Source: Legionella steelei
GTDB taxonomy: Bacteria; Pseudomonadota; Gammaproteobacteria; Legionellales; Legionellaceae
Reading direction: 5' to 3'
Assembly: GCF_001468005.1 (NCBI RefSeq)
Contig: NZ_LNYY01000019.1
Span: forward strand, 1,401,941-1,465,940
Length of the DNA: 64,000 bases
A program made the position numbers and the translations under genes. Below, piece after piece: positions 17,826 to 27,290 of the stretch. Each line of letters opens with the position of its first letter. The stretch's first letter is position 1. The notes under the pieces were generated by a model. That model saw nothing but the letters and a program-made list of their open reading frames with translations. It did no database searches and was not told where the DNA came from.

Positions 17826-19346
17826 ATGAAGATTTATTTCCAAAATATTACATTTCAAGGCAGCCCTTTAATATGGGAACTGGATGAAAAAACTCATAAA
17901 GCGACATGCTTATTATATTGTATTAAAAAAGAGAGTTATTCTCGATTTGAACCTAAAATAGACCTCGAGATGTTTAAAAAATTTCCTGGCGTCATTATTG
18001 ATGATGGGGCAGTTATTATTAAAGATGTCAGAACATTTACCGAGGCGTATCAAAGCTTAGAGCACCTTAATAAACTAAAAGATACAATTGTTCAACCTAA
18101 AGCCGCCATACTAAGGCAACAGAGTACTTTTTTTCAATATAGAAAAGATAAAGCACTCGAAGGCTCTACTCTCTTTTCAACTCGTAATAATATTCGTAGG
18201 CACAGTGCATCCGCTGCCACCCTCACCTTGTATGCTCGCATCATTTTGGATGAACTAATCAAAAATGATCATGAGAATTCTTCTTTATGGGGAGATACAG
18301 TTGCGTATGAAACCTACTTTGAGAAAAAAACAAGTAATGACGCTAAAGCACGTGGGGCCATTCTCCTGCAATCGGCGACCTCACTTAATATCATGGTGCA
18401 ATATAAAAAAAATCATCGCCTTTATCCTTTAAAATCGCAGCTAATCCAAGAAATTCGAGGGCTGTTGGATGTACTTGATCCAATTTATATCAGTTGGTGT
18501 ACTGAAAAAATGACACACACAAACAGAAAAGCAGTTTTTGATTATTTTCAAAATGCGGTATTAGAAGCCATGCTTAATGGAAAATTAAATAATAAGGCAA
18601 CTGAGTTTGAAACACCCGAACTAGATCAGTTAAATCCAGCACTAAGAGAATATGCAATCGGAAAAGCACGTGCTTTACGAGCCGAAGTCATGCTCATGAA
18701 ATTCAATGTACTAATTAACTCAGAATTAACTCCTGAGCTCGCGCTCAATGAAAAAGAGGCAAAAAAAGTTCTGCCAAAAATTACTTCCTTTCGTAACTTT
18801 GTGCTCAAACAGCCTATAGAGGTCATTGAAGATATAAAACAAAAGCTAAAAAAGATAGCCGATTTGGTTATTCAATCAGGAATTGTTGAAGAATCTAATC
18901 TAAAACTCAGTATGCAGCTAAATCAAGAGTTGAGTAGTAAAGCACCAGTGGTTATGAATTTTTATTCATTTCAGAACCTGTTAAACATTCAATTGAACAA
19001 ACAACTGACAACCCATAAAAAAGAGTTAATACCTGATCTTGTCACTAAAGTAGCTAAAGAAACGATAATTCAAATCAATAAAACTTTTACACAGGAACAT
19101 AGCCAGTATATTGCGCCACTTTCAAACGTAGTGGATAGTGATTTTTACTTGTGCCAGGAATGTGCTGATCAATTAGCTGTTGAATTGGCAGAAATTAAAC
19201 TGAAACATCCTAAGGATGAGAAAAAAGTACTTGCCTATAGCCATGCGGTAGCAGATAAAGTGGTGAATCTCTTGCAACACCAAGTGCATAAACTCAGCCC
19301 TACTGATCATAAAGTTACTGCAACAAGCTCTATGTCTCTTATGTAG
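17826..19346 (+). CDS. Large orphan soluble protein, candidate Dot/Icm effector
   Basis: Encodes 506 residues from the ATG at 17826; the longer frame to 17805 opens with TTG and has no better ribosome site. No signal peptide or membrane helix is seen. Residues about 1-110 look like a mixed alpha/beta region; the rest is strongly helical and rich in Lys, Gln and Leu. The tail is polar with small residues (KVTATSSMSLM), a composition seen in type IV effectors. A CxxC pair (YLCQECADQ) lies near residue 440. No known domain was recognised. It is monocistronic with a dyad upstream and a repeat element 16 bases after its stop. Confidence 0.65.
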   Translation: MKIYFQNITFQGSPLIWELDEKTHKATCLLYCIKKESYSRFEPKIDLEMFKKFPGVIIDDGAVIIKDVRTFTEAYQSLEHLNKLKDTIVQPKAAILRQQSTFFQYRKDKALEGSTLFSTRNNIRRHSASAATLTLYARIILDELIKNDHENSSLWGDTVAYETYFEKKTSNDAKARGAILLQSATSLNIMVQYKKNHRLYPLKSQLIQEIRGLLDVLDPIYISWCTEKMTHTNRKAVFDYFQNAVLEAMLNGKLNNKATEFETPELDQLNPALREYAIGKARALRAEVMLMKFNVLINSELTPELALNEKEAKKVLPKITSFRNFVLKQPIEVIEDIKQKLKKIADLVIQSGIVEESNLKLSMQLNQELSSKAPVVMNFYSFQNLLNIQLNKQLTTHKKELIPDLVTKVAKETIIQINKTFTQEHSQYIAPLSNVVDSDFYLCQECADQLAVELAEIKLKHPKDEKKVLAYSHAVADKVVNLLQHQVHKLSPTDHKVTATSSMSLM

Positions 19347-19361
19347 GGATTCAGTGTTTTT

Positions 19362-19440
19362 AGCTTGGGTGAAGACGTAAGCTGTAACCCGCGGAATCTG
19401 CAGAAAAACCCGGTTTCCGCTGCGCTGCTTCACTCAGGCT
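19362..19440. repeat. Degenerate palindromic repeat (Legionella REP-like, copy 1)
   Basis: AGCTTGGGTGAAG at the left and CTTCACTCAGGCT at the right are inverted versions of each other, with further pairing inside (AACCCG / CGGTTT). The unit is related to the cleaner copy at 25784-25862. It lies between the orphan and the convergent lipA, so it may also act as a bidirectional terminator. Confidence 0.6.
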
Positions 19441-19447
19441 GAATAAA

Positions 19448-20437
19448 TTAATTATCTAAACCCAAATTATCTTGCTTAAAAATTCTATCTGCACGATAGC
19501 TAGAACGCACCAATGGACCAGAAGCTACTTCAAAAAATCCTTTCTGCAATCCAATCTGTCTTAGTTCAGCAAAAGTCTCGGGAGTCACATAACGTGCAAT
19601 AGGTAAATGGTTTTTTGTGGGCTGCAAATATTGTCCTAGAGTAAGAATATCTACATTATGCGCGCGTAGATCATCCATTGTTTGCACAATTTCCTCGTCC
19701 GTTTCACCTAAACCTAACATTAAGCTGGTTTTTGTCAGTACATCAGGTCGATAACGTTTCGCGTATGCAAGTACATTCAACGTTTGACTATAGCCTGCTC
19801 TATTATCACGGACTGGGTGTGTCAAACGCGCTACAGTTTCTACATTTTGTGCAAATACATCAACACCACTATCCAGTAATACTGCGATGTCTTTTTCTAC
19901 ACCTTGAAAATCAGGGGTTAATGCTTCAACTTTAGTTTTTGGAGAACGTTGTTTAATCGCTTGTATCGTCCGTGCATAATGATTAGCACCGCCATCAGGC
20001 AAGTCATCCCTATTTACTGAAGTTAACACCACATAATCAAGATTCATTAATGCGACGGTATTTGCCGTATTTTCTGGTTCGTGTGCATCCAGCCAACCAT
20101 GAGGATTGCCTGTATCTACCGCACAAAAACGACATGCGCGTGTACAGACAGATCCCATTAACATGATTGTTGCAGTACCATGCGACCAACACTCAGAAAT
20201 ATTAGGGCATTTTGCTTCTTCGCAAACAGTAGATAGGCGATGCTTTTGTACTTGCTCTTTTACCTGGTGATATGCTGGAGTAGTATGGTTTACTACGCGT
20301 AACCATTTAGGTTTAGGCAAACGCTCATAAGCATGTTCTGTTGCTTTGACGCCATCTTTAATTGCTGTTACGCCATGAGATGTTTTATATTTTTGCCCGC
20401 TCTCTACAACAACTGGAATATCAATGAGCTTACTCAT
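19448..20437 (-). CDS. lipA: Lipoyl synthase
   Basis: A 329-residue radical-SAM enzyme that inserts two sulfurs into protein-bound octanoyl groups to make lipoate for pyruvate and 2-oxoglutarate dehydrogenases. Both cluster-binding triads are present: C72, C77 and C83 (auxiliary cluster, [12 protein letters not shown]) and C98, C102 and C105 ([11 protein letters not shown] cluster). The C-terminal SSYRAD motif is also kept. The usual partner lipB is not adjacent; the next gene upstream is an unrelated membrane protein beyond a 53-base gap. Confidence 0.97.
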   Translation of the reverse strand: MSKLIDIPVVVESGQKYKTSHGVTAIKDGVKATEHAYERLPKPKWLRVVNHTTPAYHQVKEQVQKHRLSTVCEEAKCPNISECWSHGTATIMLMGSVCTRACRFCAVDTGNPHGWLDAHEPENTANTVALMNLDYVVLTSVNRDDLPDGGANHYARTIQAIKQRSPKTKVEALTPDFQGVEKDIAVLLDSGVDVFAQNVETVARLTHPVRDNRAGYSQTLNVLAYAKRYRPDVLTKTSLMLGLGETDEEIVQTMDDLRAHNVDILTLGQYLQPTKNHLPIARYVTPETFAELRQIGLQKGFFEVASGPLVRSSYRADRIFKQDNLGLDN

Positions 20438-20490
20438 GTTATCACCTGAAAAACAAAGAGAGATGATAATCCCAAATCATCAAAATAAGA

Positions 20491-21660
20491 TCAAGTCAAA
20501 TTTAAAAAGTATCCACACACCGCCAGGATAAATAAAGTCACCATAGATACTCCAAAGTATGGCAAGATAAAGGGATAAGCGATTAAACTTACTGCAATTG
20601 CGATCAGAAACAATAAACCAATGTTGATAAATTTTGTTCTTAATGCGGCAAAACGTTCCACCTTAAGTAAGACTAAGTAGATAAATAAAATCAAAATTAA
20701 AGGAAGTATGTATATTCCCTGATAAAGCAATTGATACAAACTTGTTTGCGAACCCGTTAAATGCTGATCATTTAACCATTGTTGGAAGATGGTCGCCCAA
20801 TTCATCACACAAGTTTGTTGATAAATTGTAGTGATTAATCCTAATAAGAAAGCCAATAAAAAGTATAAAACACTAGAAGACTGTTTTTTAAGATAATGTA
20901 TTACAAAATAAATAGTGAGTGCTCCTAATAATGCAGCAGGAATACGCAACCAAGGCAATAGCTCAAAAAATACATTGGGATAAGCCTGTTGAAAATAATG
21001 AACTATTGCTACTGAAAAGATAAATAGGAAGCCCGCGATAATTTGTTTTTTCTTTTGAGTTTCAATAAAGAGAAAAGCAAGAAATCCAGCGAAACAAAAG
21101 AATGCACAAGGGCTAAAAGAATCCATAAATGCTATGGTTGTTGTAAACTGTAACCTAGATGGTTTCTCTACCAATCCGGTAATAAAACGATTTGCATTAG
21201 CTAAATGTCGCAATGCATCTACAGTTGTTTGCGTTAGCTTACCTTTTTTTTGAATTTGTTGCTTACAATAATTAATTCCTTGTAATAAATCTTTTCCAGT
21301 GGTTTCTGCTGAGGTAAATCCTACCCAGCGTGAATTACAAAAGTAGATTGATGGAACAGCAAAATCATCCATTTGCTGTGCACTCAATAATTGATAAAAA
21401 CGACCCAATGCATTTTTATCCTGGTTAATATAATATCGTTGAACATGCAGATCAGGGTTTTTCGCTTCTAGATCGCGAAAAAATGCATCCGCATTTTGAC
21501 AATGGGGGCATGTGGATGACAAAAACATTTCGATGTTGATAACAACTTGGTTATCTGTACTTTTGGAATACCATGTGGGCGATAATTCAGTAGCCCACGC
21601 AGGAACTTGAAATATCAAAAAAATTAAAATCAATCTGAAGACTGTTTTCATATGAGCCAT
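20491..21660 (-). CDS. Thioredoxin-fold domain fused to DsbD/CcdA-like membrane domain
   Basis: A 389-residue protein. Residues 1-23 are a signal peptide; residues about 35-140 are a periplasmic thioredoxin-like domain with CPHC at 51-54 and cis-proline loop AVPSIYF. From residue about 172, six to eight membrane helices follow, with C185 (DSFSPCAFF) and C284 (QQTCVMN) placed like the two redox cysteines of the DsbD/CcdA membrane core. The likely role is moving reducing power across the inner membrane to a periplasmic thiol partner. The order differs from DsbD, where the thioredoxin domain is C-terminal. Starts at 21660 or 21651 are both possible. Confidence 0.78.
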   Translation of the reverse strand: MAHMKTVFRLILIFLIFQVPAWATELSPTWYSKSTDNQVVINIEMFLSSTCPHCQNADAFFRDLEAKNPDLHVQRYYINQDKNALGRFYQLLSAQQMDDFAVPSIYFCNSRWVGFTSAETTGKDLLQGINYCKQQIQKKGKLTQTTVDALRHLANANRFITGLVEKPSRLQFTTTIAFMDSFSPCAFFCFAGFLAFLFIETQKKKQIIAGFLFIFSVAIVHYFQQAYPNVFFELLPWLRIPAALLGALTIYFVIHYLKKQSSSVLYFLLAFLLGLITTIYQQTCVMNWATIFQQWLNDQHLTGSQTSLYQLLYQGIYILPLILILFIYLVLLKVERFAALRTKFINIGLLFLIAIAVSLIAYPFILPYFGVSMVTLFILAVCGYFLNLT

Positions 21661-21702
21661 GAGTACATTAAAAAAGATACTATATCATCCTAAAAAATTC
21701 TG

Positions 21703-22143
21703 TTAATAGGTATGGATGTAATTTTCTAATTGCTCAATCACTCTAGCCTTATCTTCCAATAAATGATAAAGCACATCACCAATGGATAAGATAGCTATAA
21801 TCCCATCAGTTTCGTCACGAATTAACACATGTCTTCTTTTCGTTGCAGTCATTGCCTGCATCGCTTTTTCCACGACATCATTAGAGTTAAGAATCGTGAC
21901 GTCCTTATTGACCACATCAGAAACTTTTCCTGTTTCCAGATTAATGCACCTGTGTAAGCAAGAACGAACAATATCCCGCTCACTCACTATACCTACTAAT
22001 TGGTTGTCATTATCCATTACAACCAATGCTCCAATATCATATTCTGTCATCATATCAATACTTTTTTTTACAGAATCGTTTGGACTAATATAGATCATTT
22101 CTCGTCTTGGCGTTGGCAAAGCATTATGAATTAGGTCAGCCAT
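21703..22143 (-). CDS. Two-CBS-domain protein
   Basis: Encodes 146 residues from the ATG at 22143, which has GGAG seven bases upstream; the longer reading to 22173 lacks a site. Two CBS domains fill the protein: about residues 12-68 (MIYISPNDSVKKSIDMM, VGIVSERDIVR) and 75-135 (VVNKDVTIL, HVLIRDETDGIIAILSIGD). CBS pairs bind adenine nucleotides and act as regulatory sensors. Stand-alone members are common beside BON-domain proteins, as here (the BON lipoprotein lies 67 bases upstream), often with stress-related expression. Confidence 0.9.
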   Translation of the reverse strand: MADLIHNALPTPRREMIYISPNDSVKKSIDMMTEYDIGALVVMDNDNQLVGIVSERDIVRSCLHRCINLETGKVSDVVNKDVTILNSNDVVEKAMQAMTATKRRHVLIRDETDGIIAILSIGDVLYHLLEDKARVIEQLENYIHTY

Positions 22144-22209
22144 TTTATTCTCCATTTGAATACACTTAACCATTTGTATAAATATAGTACAAATGGAGAA
22201 TATTTAAGC

Positions 22210-22533
22210 TTATGGACGGATAATTATATTATTTTCTACTGCACGTACACCTGGAACCTGACGAGCGATCTGTTCTGCAACATCACTTTGACGAATTTTC
22301 TTAACATAGCCAGTAAGAATCACAACATCTTGTCTTGTTTGAACACGTACATGAGCTATCGCAAGATCATCATTACGCATCAAAGCTTCTTGCACTGCTT
22401 GCGATAAATTTGTGCTTGTAGCAGTTGACGGTGTAAAAGGTCTAAATATATTGGAGGTCGCCTGATTTGACTGACAGCCAGCTAATGAAAATAGAAAAAA
22501 AACAACAAGAATATTAAGTACATACTTTTGCAT
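22210..22533 (-). CDS. BON-domain lipoprotein
   Basis: A 107-residue exported protein. The signal peptide ends in a lipobox FSLAGC with the lipidated Cys at position 20, followed by a short Ser/Thr-rich linker and one BON domain (residues about 43-107, VQEALMRNDDLAIAHVRVQTR, VVILTGYVKK, VPGVRAVENNI). BON domains are thought to bind phospholipid surfaces and help envelope stability. The residue after the Cys is Gln, so outer-membrane sorting is expected. It sits upstream of the CBS gene on the same strand. Confidence 0.9.
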   Translation of the reverse strand: MQKYVLNILVVFFLFSLAGCQSNQATSNIFRPFTPSTATSTNLSQAVQEALMRNDDLAIAHVRVQTRQDVVILTGYVKKIRQSDVAEQIARQVPGVRAVENNIIIRP

Positions 22534-22742
22534 AAAAAGTCTCCGATATCAATTCAAACAATCCAACCATACTTAGTGCAATGATTTATTTTCATGCTAC
22601 AACCTTAGTAAAAATGACGCTGTAGTATTGGGTAAAGACACTCAAGTAAAGTGAATAGTATGTACTTTAACTGATTAATATACAAATAAATATCGCAGAG
22701 GCTATACTATTTTATAATAATAACGGTGATAAGACTGAACCC

Positions 22743-24533
22743 ATGAAAAAAATGGCTCATGTTACTACAAAAGAAAATAAGTCATCACAAAAAGGAAAAG
22801 TAAAAAAGAAACCCTCTGCGACTGTTAATCGCAAAGAAAATGCGGCAGCTACCTACGATATATTTAATTTGATTGATAAATATTTTCAAGCCAATCTTGG
22901 GAAATTCACTGCGAGCATCAGCCCAGCCTCTGTAGCAACTTCTTATTTTTCATGGGGGGCGCAACTGTTACAGGCCCCAGGCACTTTTTTGAAATTAAAT
23001 CTTTATCCTTTGATGCATTGTGCTGATTTTAGCAAACGACTTATAAATCATGAGAAACCAGGCAATGGTGAGGACGTGCGTTTTCATACGGATAAGTGGA
23101 GCCTCTATCCATGGCGCTTGTGGGCTGAACTATTTTTACAAATGGAAAATTGGTGCTTAAACGCAGCCAACGAAATCCCTGGATTAAATGAGCCAAACCA
23201 ACGCATTGTATCATTCACCATAAAACAACTTCTTGATGCGATATCCCCCTCCAATTTTGTTTTGACCAATCCAGATTTGCTGCAAGAGACATTGAATTCA
23301 TATGGAGAAAATTTAATTCGTGGTACACAATTGGGCTTACAAGATTTCGTTGAGAAATTAACTGGGAGTCCTCCGGCGGGCGTTGAACATTTTATCCCAG
23401 GAAAACAAGTTGCTCAGACTAAAGGTAAGGTTGTCTTTAAAAATCATTTGATTGAGCTCATTCAATATGAAGCGCAAACCAAACAAGTTTATAAAGAACC
23501 CTTGTTAATTCTCCCTGCCTGGATCATGAAATATTATATACTCGATCTCCTTCCAGAAAACTCTTTAGTAAATTGGTTAGTACAACAAGGACATACAGTA
23601 TTTATCGTTTCCTGGCTCAATCCCACTTCAAAAGACAGGAATTTAGCAATCGATGATTATTATCGGCAAGGCGCTGTGGCTGCGATCGATAAAATATCAA
23701 CCATAATCCCCAATACAAAAATTCATTTAATGGGGTATTGTATTGGAGGGACTTTAGCTTTGATTACCGCAGCAACTATGGCCAAAGACCATGATCATCG
23801 ACTGAAAAGCCTGTCACTACTCGCGGCTCAAGGTGATTTTACTGAGGCAGGCGAGTTATTACTCTTTATTAATAACAGCCAGGTATCTTTTTTGGAAAAC
23901 ATTATGTGGGAAAAAGGCTATTTAGATACTAAACTCATGGCTGGAAGTTTCCAAATGCTACGCTCGTATGACTTGATTTGGTCGAAAATGGTGCAAGACT
24001 ACATGCATGGAACCCAAAGAGGTATGATCGCCCTATTGGCTTGGAATGCAGATACAACACGCATGCCTTATAAAATGCACAGTGAATATCTTGAAAAATT
24101 ATTCCTTAAAAATGAATTCTCTGAAGGTCAATATACTGTTGAAGGAAAGCATATCGCACCAGAAAACATCAGATTACCCGCATTCGTAGTCAGTACAGAG
24201 AAAGACCATGTGAGTCCATGGAAATCCGTCTATAAAACTCACTCATTGATTAAACGAAAGGATATTACTTTTGTTTTGACTAATGGAGGTCATAATGCAG
24301 GTATAGTGAGCGAACCCGGACATCCAGGACGCAGTTATTTGATTCGTGAACAAAAAAAGGAAGAAACATATATTTCTCCCAAGCATTGGTTAGAAATAGC
24401 AGAGCATAGAAAAGGCTCATGGTGGATTGCCTGGCATGATTGGTTAGTGAAACAATCGGGTGAAAAGACATTCCCCCCTAAAATTGATAAGAATTTACCT
24501 GATGCTCCAGGAGAATACGTGTTACAAAAATAA
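22743..24533 (+). CDS. phaC: Poly(3-hydroxyalkanoate) synthase
   Basis: A 596-residue class I-type synthase that polymerises hydroxyacyl-CoA into storage polyester granules. The lipase-like box GYCIGG places the nucleophile at C333; the other triad members are D488 (EKDHVSPW) and H517 (GGHNAG). The N-terminal PhaC domain includes [19 protein letters not shown]. The first 35 residues are Lys-rich and variable. Thirty bases downstream, cbpA and then cbpM follow on the same strand, probably one transcript. Granules are stored by Legionella in its transmissive phase. Confidence 0.95.
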   Translation: MKKMAHVTTKENKSSQKGKVKKKPSATVNRKENAAATYDIFNLIDKYFQANLGKFTASISPASVATSYFSWGAQLLQAPGTFLKLNLYPLMHCADFSKRLINHEKPGNGEDVRFHTDKWSLYPWRLWAELFLQMENWCLNAANEIPGLNEPNQRIVSFTIKQLLDAISPSNFVLTNPDLLQETLNSYGENLIRGTQLGLQDFVEKLTGSPPAGVEHFIPGKQVAQTKGKVVFKNHLIELIQYEAQTKQVYKEPLLILPAWIMKYYILDLLPENSLVNWLVQQGHTVFIVSWLNPTSKDRNLAIDDYYRQGAVAAIDKISTIIPNTKIHLMGYCIGGTLALITAATMAKDHDHRLKSLSLLAAQGDFTEAGELLLFINNSQVSFLENIMWEKGYLDTKLMAGSFQMLRSYDLIWSKMVQDYMHGTQRGMIALLAWNADTTRMPYKMHSEYLEKLFLKNEFSEGQYTVEGKHIAPENIRLPAFVVSTEKDHVSPWKSVYKTHSLIKRKDITFVLTNGGHNAGIVSEPGHPGRSYLIREQKKEETYISPKHWLEIAEHRKGSWWIAWHDWLVKQSGEKTFPPKIDKNLPDAPGEYVLQK

Positions 24534-24562
24534 AAAATGATTTTAAAATTGGATATAAAAAC

Positions 24563-25450
24563 ATGGATAAAGACTACTACAAAATAATGGGAATAAGCGA
24601 GGATGCCTCTGAAAAAGACATTAAGATGGCATATCGAAAACTGGCTCGAAAATACCATCCGGATATCAGTAAAGAACCCAACGCTGAAGAGCAATTTAAA
24701 GAAATGGGTGAAGCTTATGAAGTGTTAAGAGACCCAGTAAAAAAAGCAGAGTATGATAATTACAGAAAAAATAAAGCGTTTCACCAACAAAGGACGCATA
24801 CCTATTCACATCCTGAAGATTCTGAACAGTTTTATAGTGGTCCATTAAATGAAGATTTATTTGAAACTTTATTTGGCCATTCTCGTTATCGTCAGCAACC
24901 GATGGCAGGTCAGGACTATCATGGAAAAATAAATATAAGCCTGGAAGAAGCCTTTACAGGAATCGTTAAAAACATCCAGATTCCAAGTGCGCTCGATGCG
25001 CAAGCCAGCCAAACCTTGAAAGTAAAAATACCAGCAGGCGTAAAATCAGGTCAGCAAATTCGTCTGGCAGGTCAAGGTGCACCAGGTATGCAAGGAGGCC
25101 CACGTGGAGATATTTATTTAACGGTACAGGTTGATAAACATTCTCTTTTTGATGTCATGGAGGGTGATATCTATCTCACGCTACCGATTACTCCTTGGGA
25201 AGCAGCTTTAGGAGCAACAGTTGTAGTTCCTACTTTGGGAGGAAAAATCGATTTAAAAATTCCTCCTGGATCTCAAGGAGGACAAAAATTAAGACTGAAA
25301 AATCGTGGGTTACCGGGTGCCCCAACTGGGCATCAATATGTACTTCTAAAAATTATTACTCCGCCAGCAACGACTGAAGACGCAAAAGAGCTGTATAAGA
25401 AGATGGCACAGGTAATGCCTTTTAATCCACGTGACAAGATGGGAGCATAA
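24563..25450 (+). CDS. cbpA: Curved DNA-binding protein CbpA (DnaJ-like co-chaperone)
   Basis: A 295-residue type II DnaJ homologue. The J domain covers residues 3-68 with the HPD tripeptide at 32-34; a linker follows, then two C-terminal substrate-binding domains ([20 protein letters not shown] and [20 protein letters not shown]). No zinc-finger domain is present, which separates CbpA from DnaJ. It stimulates DnaK ATPase and can bind DNA. It sits three bases before cbpM, its usual inhibitor, and after phaC. Confidence 0.94.
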   Translation: MDKDYYKIMGISEDASEKDIKMAYRKLARKYHPDISKEPNAEEQFKEMGEAYEVLRDPVKKAEYDNYRKNKAFHQQRTHTYSHPEDSEQFYSGPLNEDLFETLFGHSRYRQQPMAGQDYHGKINISLEEAFTGIVKNIQIPSALDAQASQTLKVKIPAGVKSGQQIRLAGQGAPGMQGGPRGDIYLTVQVDKHSLFDVMEGDIYLTLPITPWEAALGATVVVPTLGGKIDLKIPPGSQGGQKLRLKNRGLPGAPTGHQYVLLKIITPPATTEDAKELYKKMAQVMPFNPRDKMGA

Positions 25451-25452
25451 GC

Positions 25453-25767
25453 ATGAAACAAGACAATACAATCATTGGCGTGCTTATTGAGGAAACTACA
25501 ACTATCTCTTTCAATGAGGTATGCCAAACCTATCATATACCTAAAGAATTATTGATTGAAATGGTCGAATATGGCTTATTTTCATGCAAAACAACAAAAC
25601 CAGAGCACTTAAAATTAAATCAAAAGGATCTTCGTAAAATTGAATCTGCCTTTCGCTTACATCGAGATTTAGGAGTTAATCTACCCGGAGTGGCACTCGC
25701 ATTAGATTTATTAGAAAAAATAGATTTATTAAATGAAGAGCTTGATATTTTAAGGAAACATTTTTGA
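25453..25767 (+). CDS. cbpM: CbpM-type chaperone modulator
   Basis: A 104-residue MerR-like helical protein. FNEVCQTYHIPKELLIEMVEYGL is the helix-turn-helix-like segment and LHRDLGVNLPGVALALDLLEKI the dimer helix typical of CbpM. It binds the CbpA J domain and blocks its co-chaperone activity. It is separated from cbpA by two bases and is followed 16 bases later by a palindromic repeat that may end the transcript. Confidence 0.9.
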   Translation: MKQDNTIIGVLIEETTTISFNEVCQTYHIPKELLIEMVEYGLFSCKTTKPEHLKLNQKDLRKIESAFRLHRDLGVNLPGVALALDLLEKIDLLNEELDILRKHF

Positions 25768-25783
25768 TTTGATTTATGAACTT

Positions 25784-25862
25784 GTAGCCTGGGTGCAGCG
25801 TAGCGGAACCCGGGAAATAGTGGTTGTAGAGTCCCGGGTTTCGCTGCGCCGCACCAGGCTAC
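25784..25862. repeat. Palindromic repeat (Legionella REP-like, copy 2)
   Basis: Arms of about 30 bases start GTAGCCTGGGTGCAGCGTAG and end GCGCCGCACCAGGCTAC, with AACCCGGG / CCCGGGTT pairing at the inner ends and a loop of roughly 18 bases. It is GC-rich against its AT-rich surroundings, lies after cbpM, and is related to the element at 19362-19440. It can form one long hairpin in RNA. Confidence 0.8.
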
Positions 25863-25965
25863 AATATTAAAAAAACCCTATAAAAATTACGCAAGCAGAT
25901 ATTGCTACACATTGCGAAATGGTAATACAATGGTTAAAGGACACTCTTTTAATTAAGCAAAATCT

Positions 25966-26235
25966 ATGCGCCCTTTGTTTATCATTTTGATTGTTTCTCT
26001 AGTTGTTTTACAGCATAAGCTATGGCTGGGCGATGGAAATTTGATTCAGTGGCATAATCTTGAAAAAAAATTGGCTGCTCACGAGCAGGAAAATAACAAA
26101 CTTACAACACGTAACCGCGTACTTGAAGCAGATATCAGAGAGTTAAAGAACGGTGACCAAGCTCTGGAAGAGCAAGCTCGTTATGAACTCGGAATGGTAA
26201 AAGCCAGTGAAGTCTATTTTCAATTCGTAGATTAG
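25966..26235 (+). CDS. ftsB: Cell division protein FtsB
   Basis: An 89-residue bitopic protein: short cytoplasmic start, one membrane helix (residues 3-20), then a periplasmic coiled coil (about 28-66, LEKKLAAHEQENNKL, LEADIRELKNG) and the conserved end ELGMVKASEVYFQ. It forms the FtsQLB complex that licenses septal peptidoglycan synthesis. In many gamma-proteobacteria ispD of the MEP route follows ftsB; here it does not, which fits use of the mevalonate route, whose genes begin 174 bases further on the opposite strand. Confidence 0.93.
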   Translation: MRPLFIILIVSLVVLQHKLWLGDGNLIQWHNLEKKLAAHEQENNKLTTRNRVLEADIRELKNGDQALEEQARYELGMVKASEVYFQFVD

Positions 26236-26408
26236 AATAATCTATCATCAGTACCTGTTTAGACAATCGCTGCCCACTTAATGCATTTTGATCCTGGGTT
26301 ACAGCTTTATATCTCTTAAGTGCCTGTTCAGAGGGTACACTTAATTTTGGTGAAAGGCTGGATTTTCTCACAAGATGTGTCAAATACAGCCTTTCGTTAC
26401 ATGAGACA

Positions 26409-27290
26409 CTATACAGCCAACAATTCGAGATACTCAGGTGGTTGCTTTTCCCAAAGACTTAACACAAACCCTCCACCTCCTGATCCCGTTGGTTTTACAG
26501 CGAGGGCTCCTTCTGCAATCAATCGATTCATATGTTGTTGTAAGCTTTCGCTAACCAGGTTCCATTGATAAAAACAATCAGCAGCCCTATTAATCGCCTG
26601 AGTCAAAGAGTTTATGGCATAGTCATCACCCTGCTCTAAGGCTTTTCTCGCTTCTTCAACTGCATCGACCATTTGCACATCAATTTGCTGGGCCAAAACA
26701 GGATTTTCAGTCCATAAATTTTGGACCTGGTGGATACAATGCGATGTAATGCCAATTTGTTTGCATGAAGATAAAAAAAACTGAGGATAAATTTTTTGCT
26801 GCAGTGGAATAATACTCCCAGCTTTAAAATAAACCCCGCTTTCCGCAGCAACCCCTGCTACATCAAGTCCACTACTCTTTCCATGGAATAAATGCTCTAA
26901 TTCCTTTGCAAAATCATTGCACTGGCTTAGGTCTATCATGTTCTGTGTACAAAACCAACGGCTCATTGCCACACAAAGAGCGGCTGAAGCCCCCATTCCT
27001 GCACCCACAGGAATTGTACTATCTAAATGAAAATGACCGTCGATTTGATTTAAGGAGCGCCCTAATAGCTGCATCCCATGTTCTAGCACACTCCAAAACA
27101 GAAGTTGCATATCAGCACCACTACTCCCTGTATAATCAGCTCCTAAAGAAGAGCCTGCAGCAGAGTATCTCAAAGTTAATTTTTTTTCCTTAATTGGAAA
27201 TACTAAGGCAGGATGTCCTCGTACTACCGCATGCTCACCTGCTAAAATCCATTTGCCAAAAGTTGTGGTTTCAAAATCAAAGAACGTCAT
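26409..27290 (-). CDS. mvaK1: Mevalonate kinase (GHMP family)
   Basis: A 293-residue GHMP kinase. GKWILAGEHAVVRGHPALVF matches the mevalonate kinase N-terminal motif, PVGAGMGASAALCVA is the phosphate-binding loop, and PTGSGGGGFVLSL is the C-terminal GHMP motif. It phosphorylates mevalonate to mevalonate 5-phosphate. Its first 14 bases overlap the end of mvaD, so mvaD and this gene are translated together. The second GHMP kinase at 36602 is taken as the phosphomevalonate kinase because its N-terminal pattern differs; the two could in principle be swapped. Confidence 0.85.
   Translation of the reverse strand: MTFFDFETTTFGKWILAGEHAVVRGHPALVFPIKEKKLTLRYSAAGSSLGADYTGSSGADMQLLFWSVLEHGMQLLGRSLNQIDGHFHLDSTIPVGAGMGASAALCVAMSRWFCTQNMIDLSQCNDFAKELEHLFHGKSSGLDVAGVAAESGVYFKAGSIIPLQQKIYPQFFLSSCKQIGITSHCIHQVQNLWTENPVLAQQIDVQMVDAVEEARKALEQGDDYAINSLTQAINRAADCFYQWNLVSESLQQHMNRLIAEGALAVKPTGSGGGGFVLSLWEKQPPEYLELLAV

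Noticed and set aside
26135-26383. Open frame on the minus strand antisense to ftsB end and into the gap before mevalonate kinase
   Set aside because: Overlaps ftsB by about 100 bases on the other strand, has no ribosome site or known motif; ordinary shadow frame.
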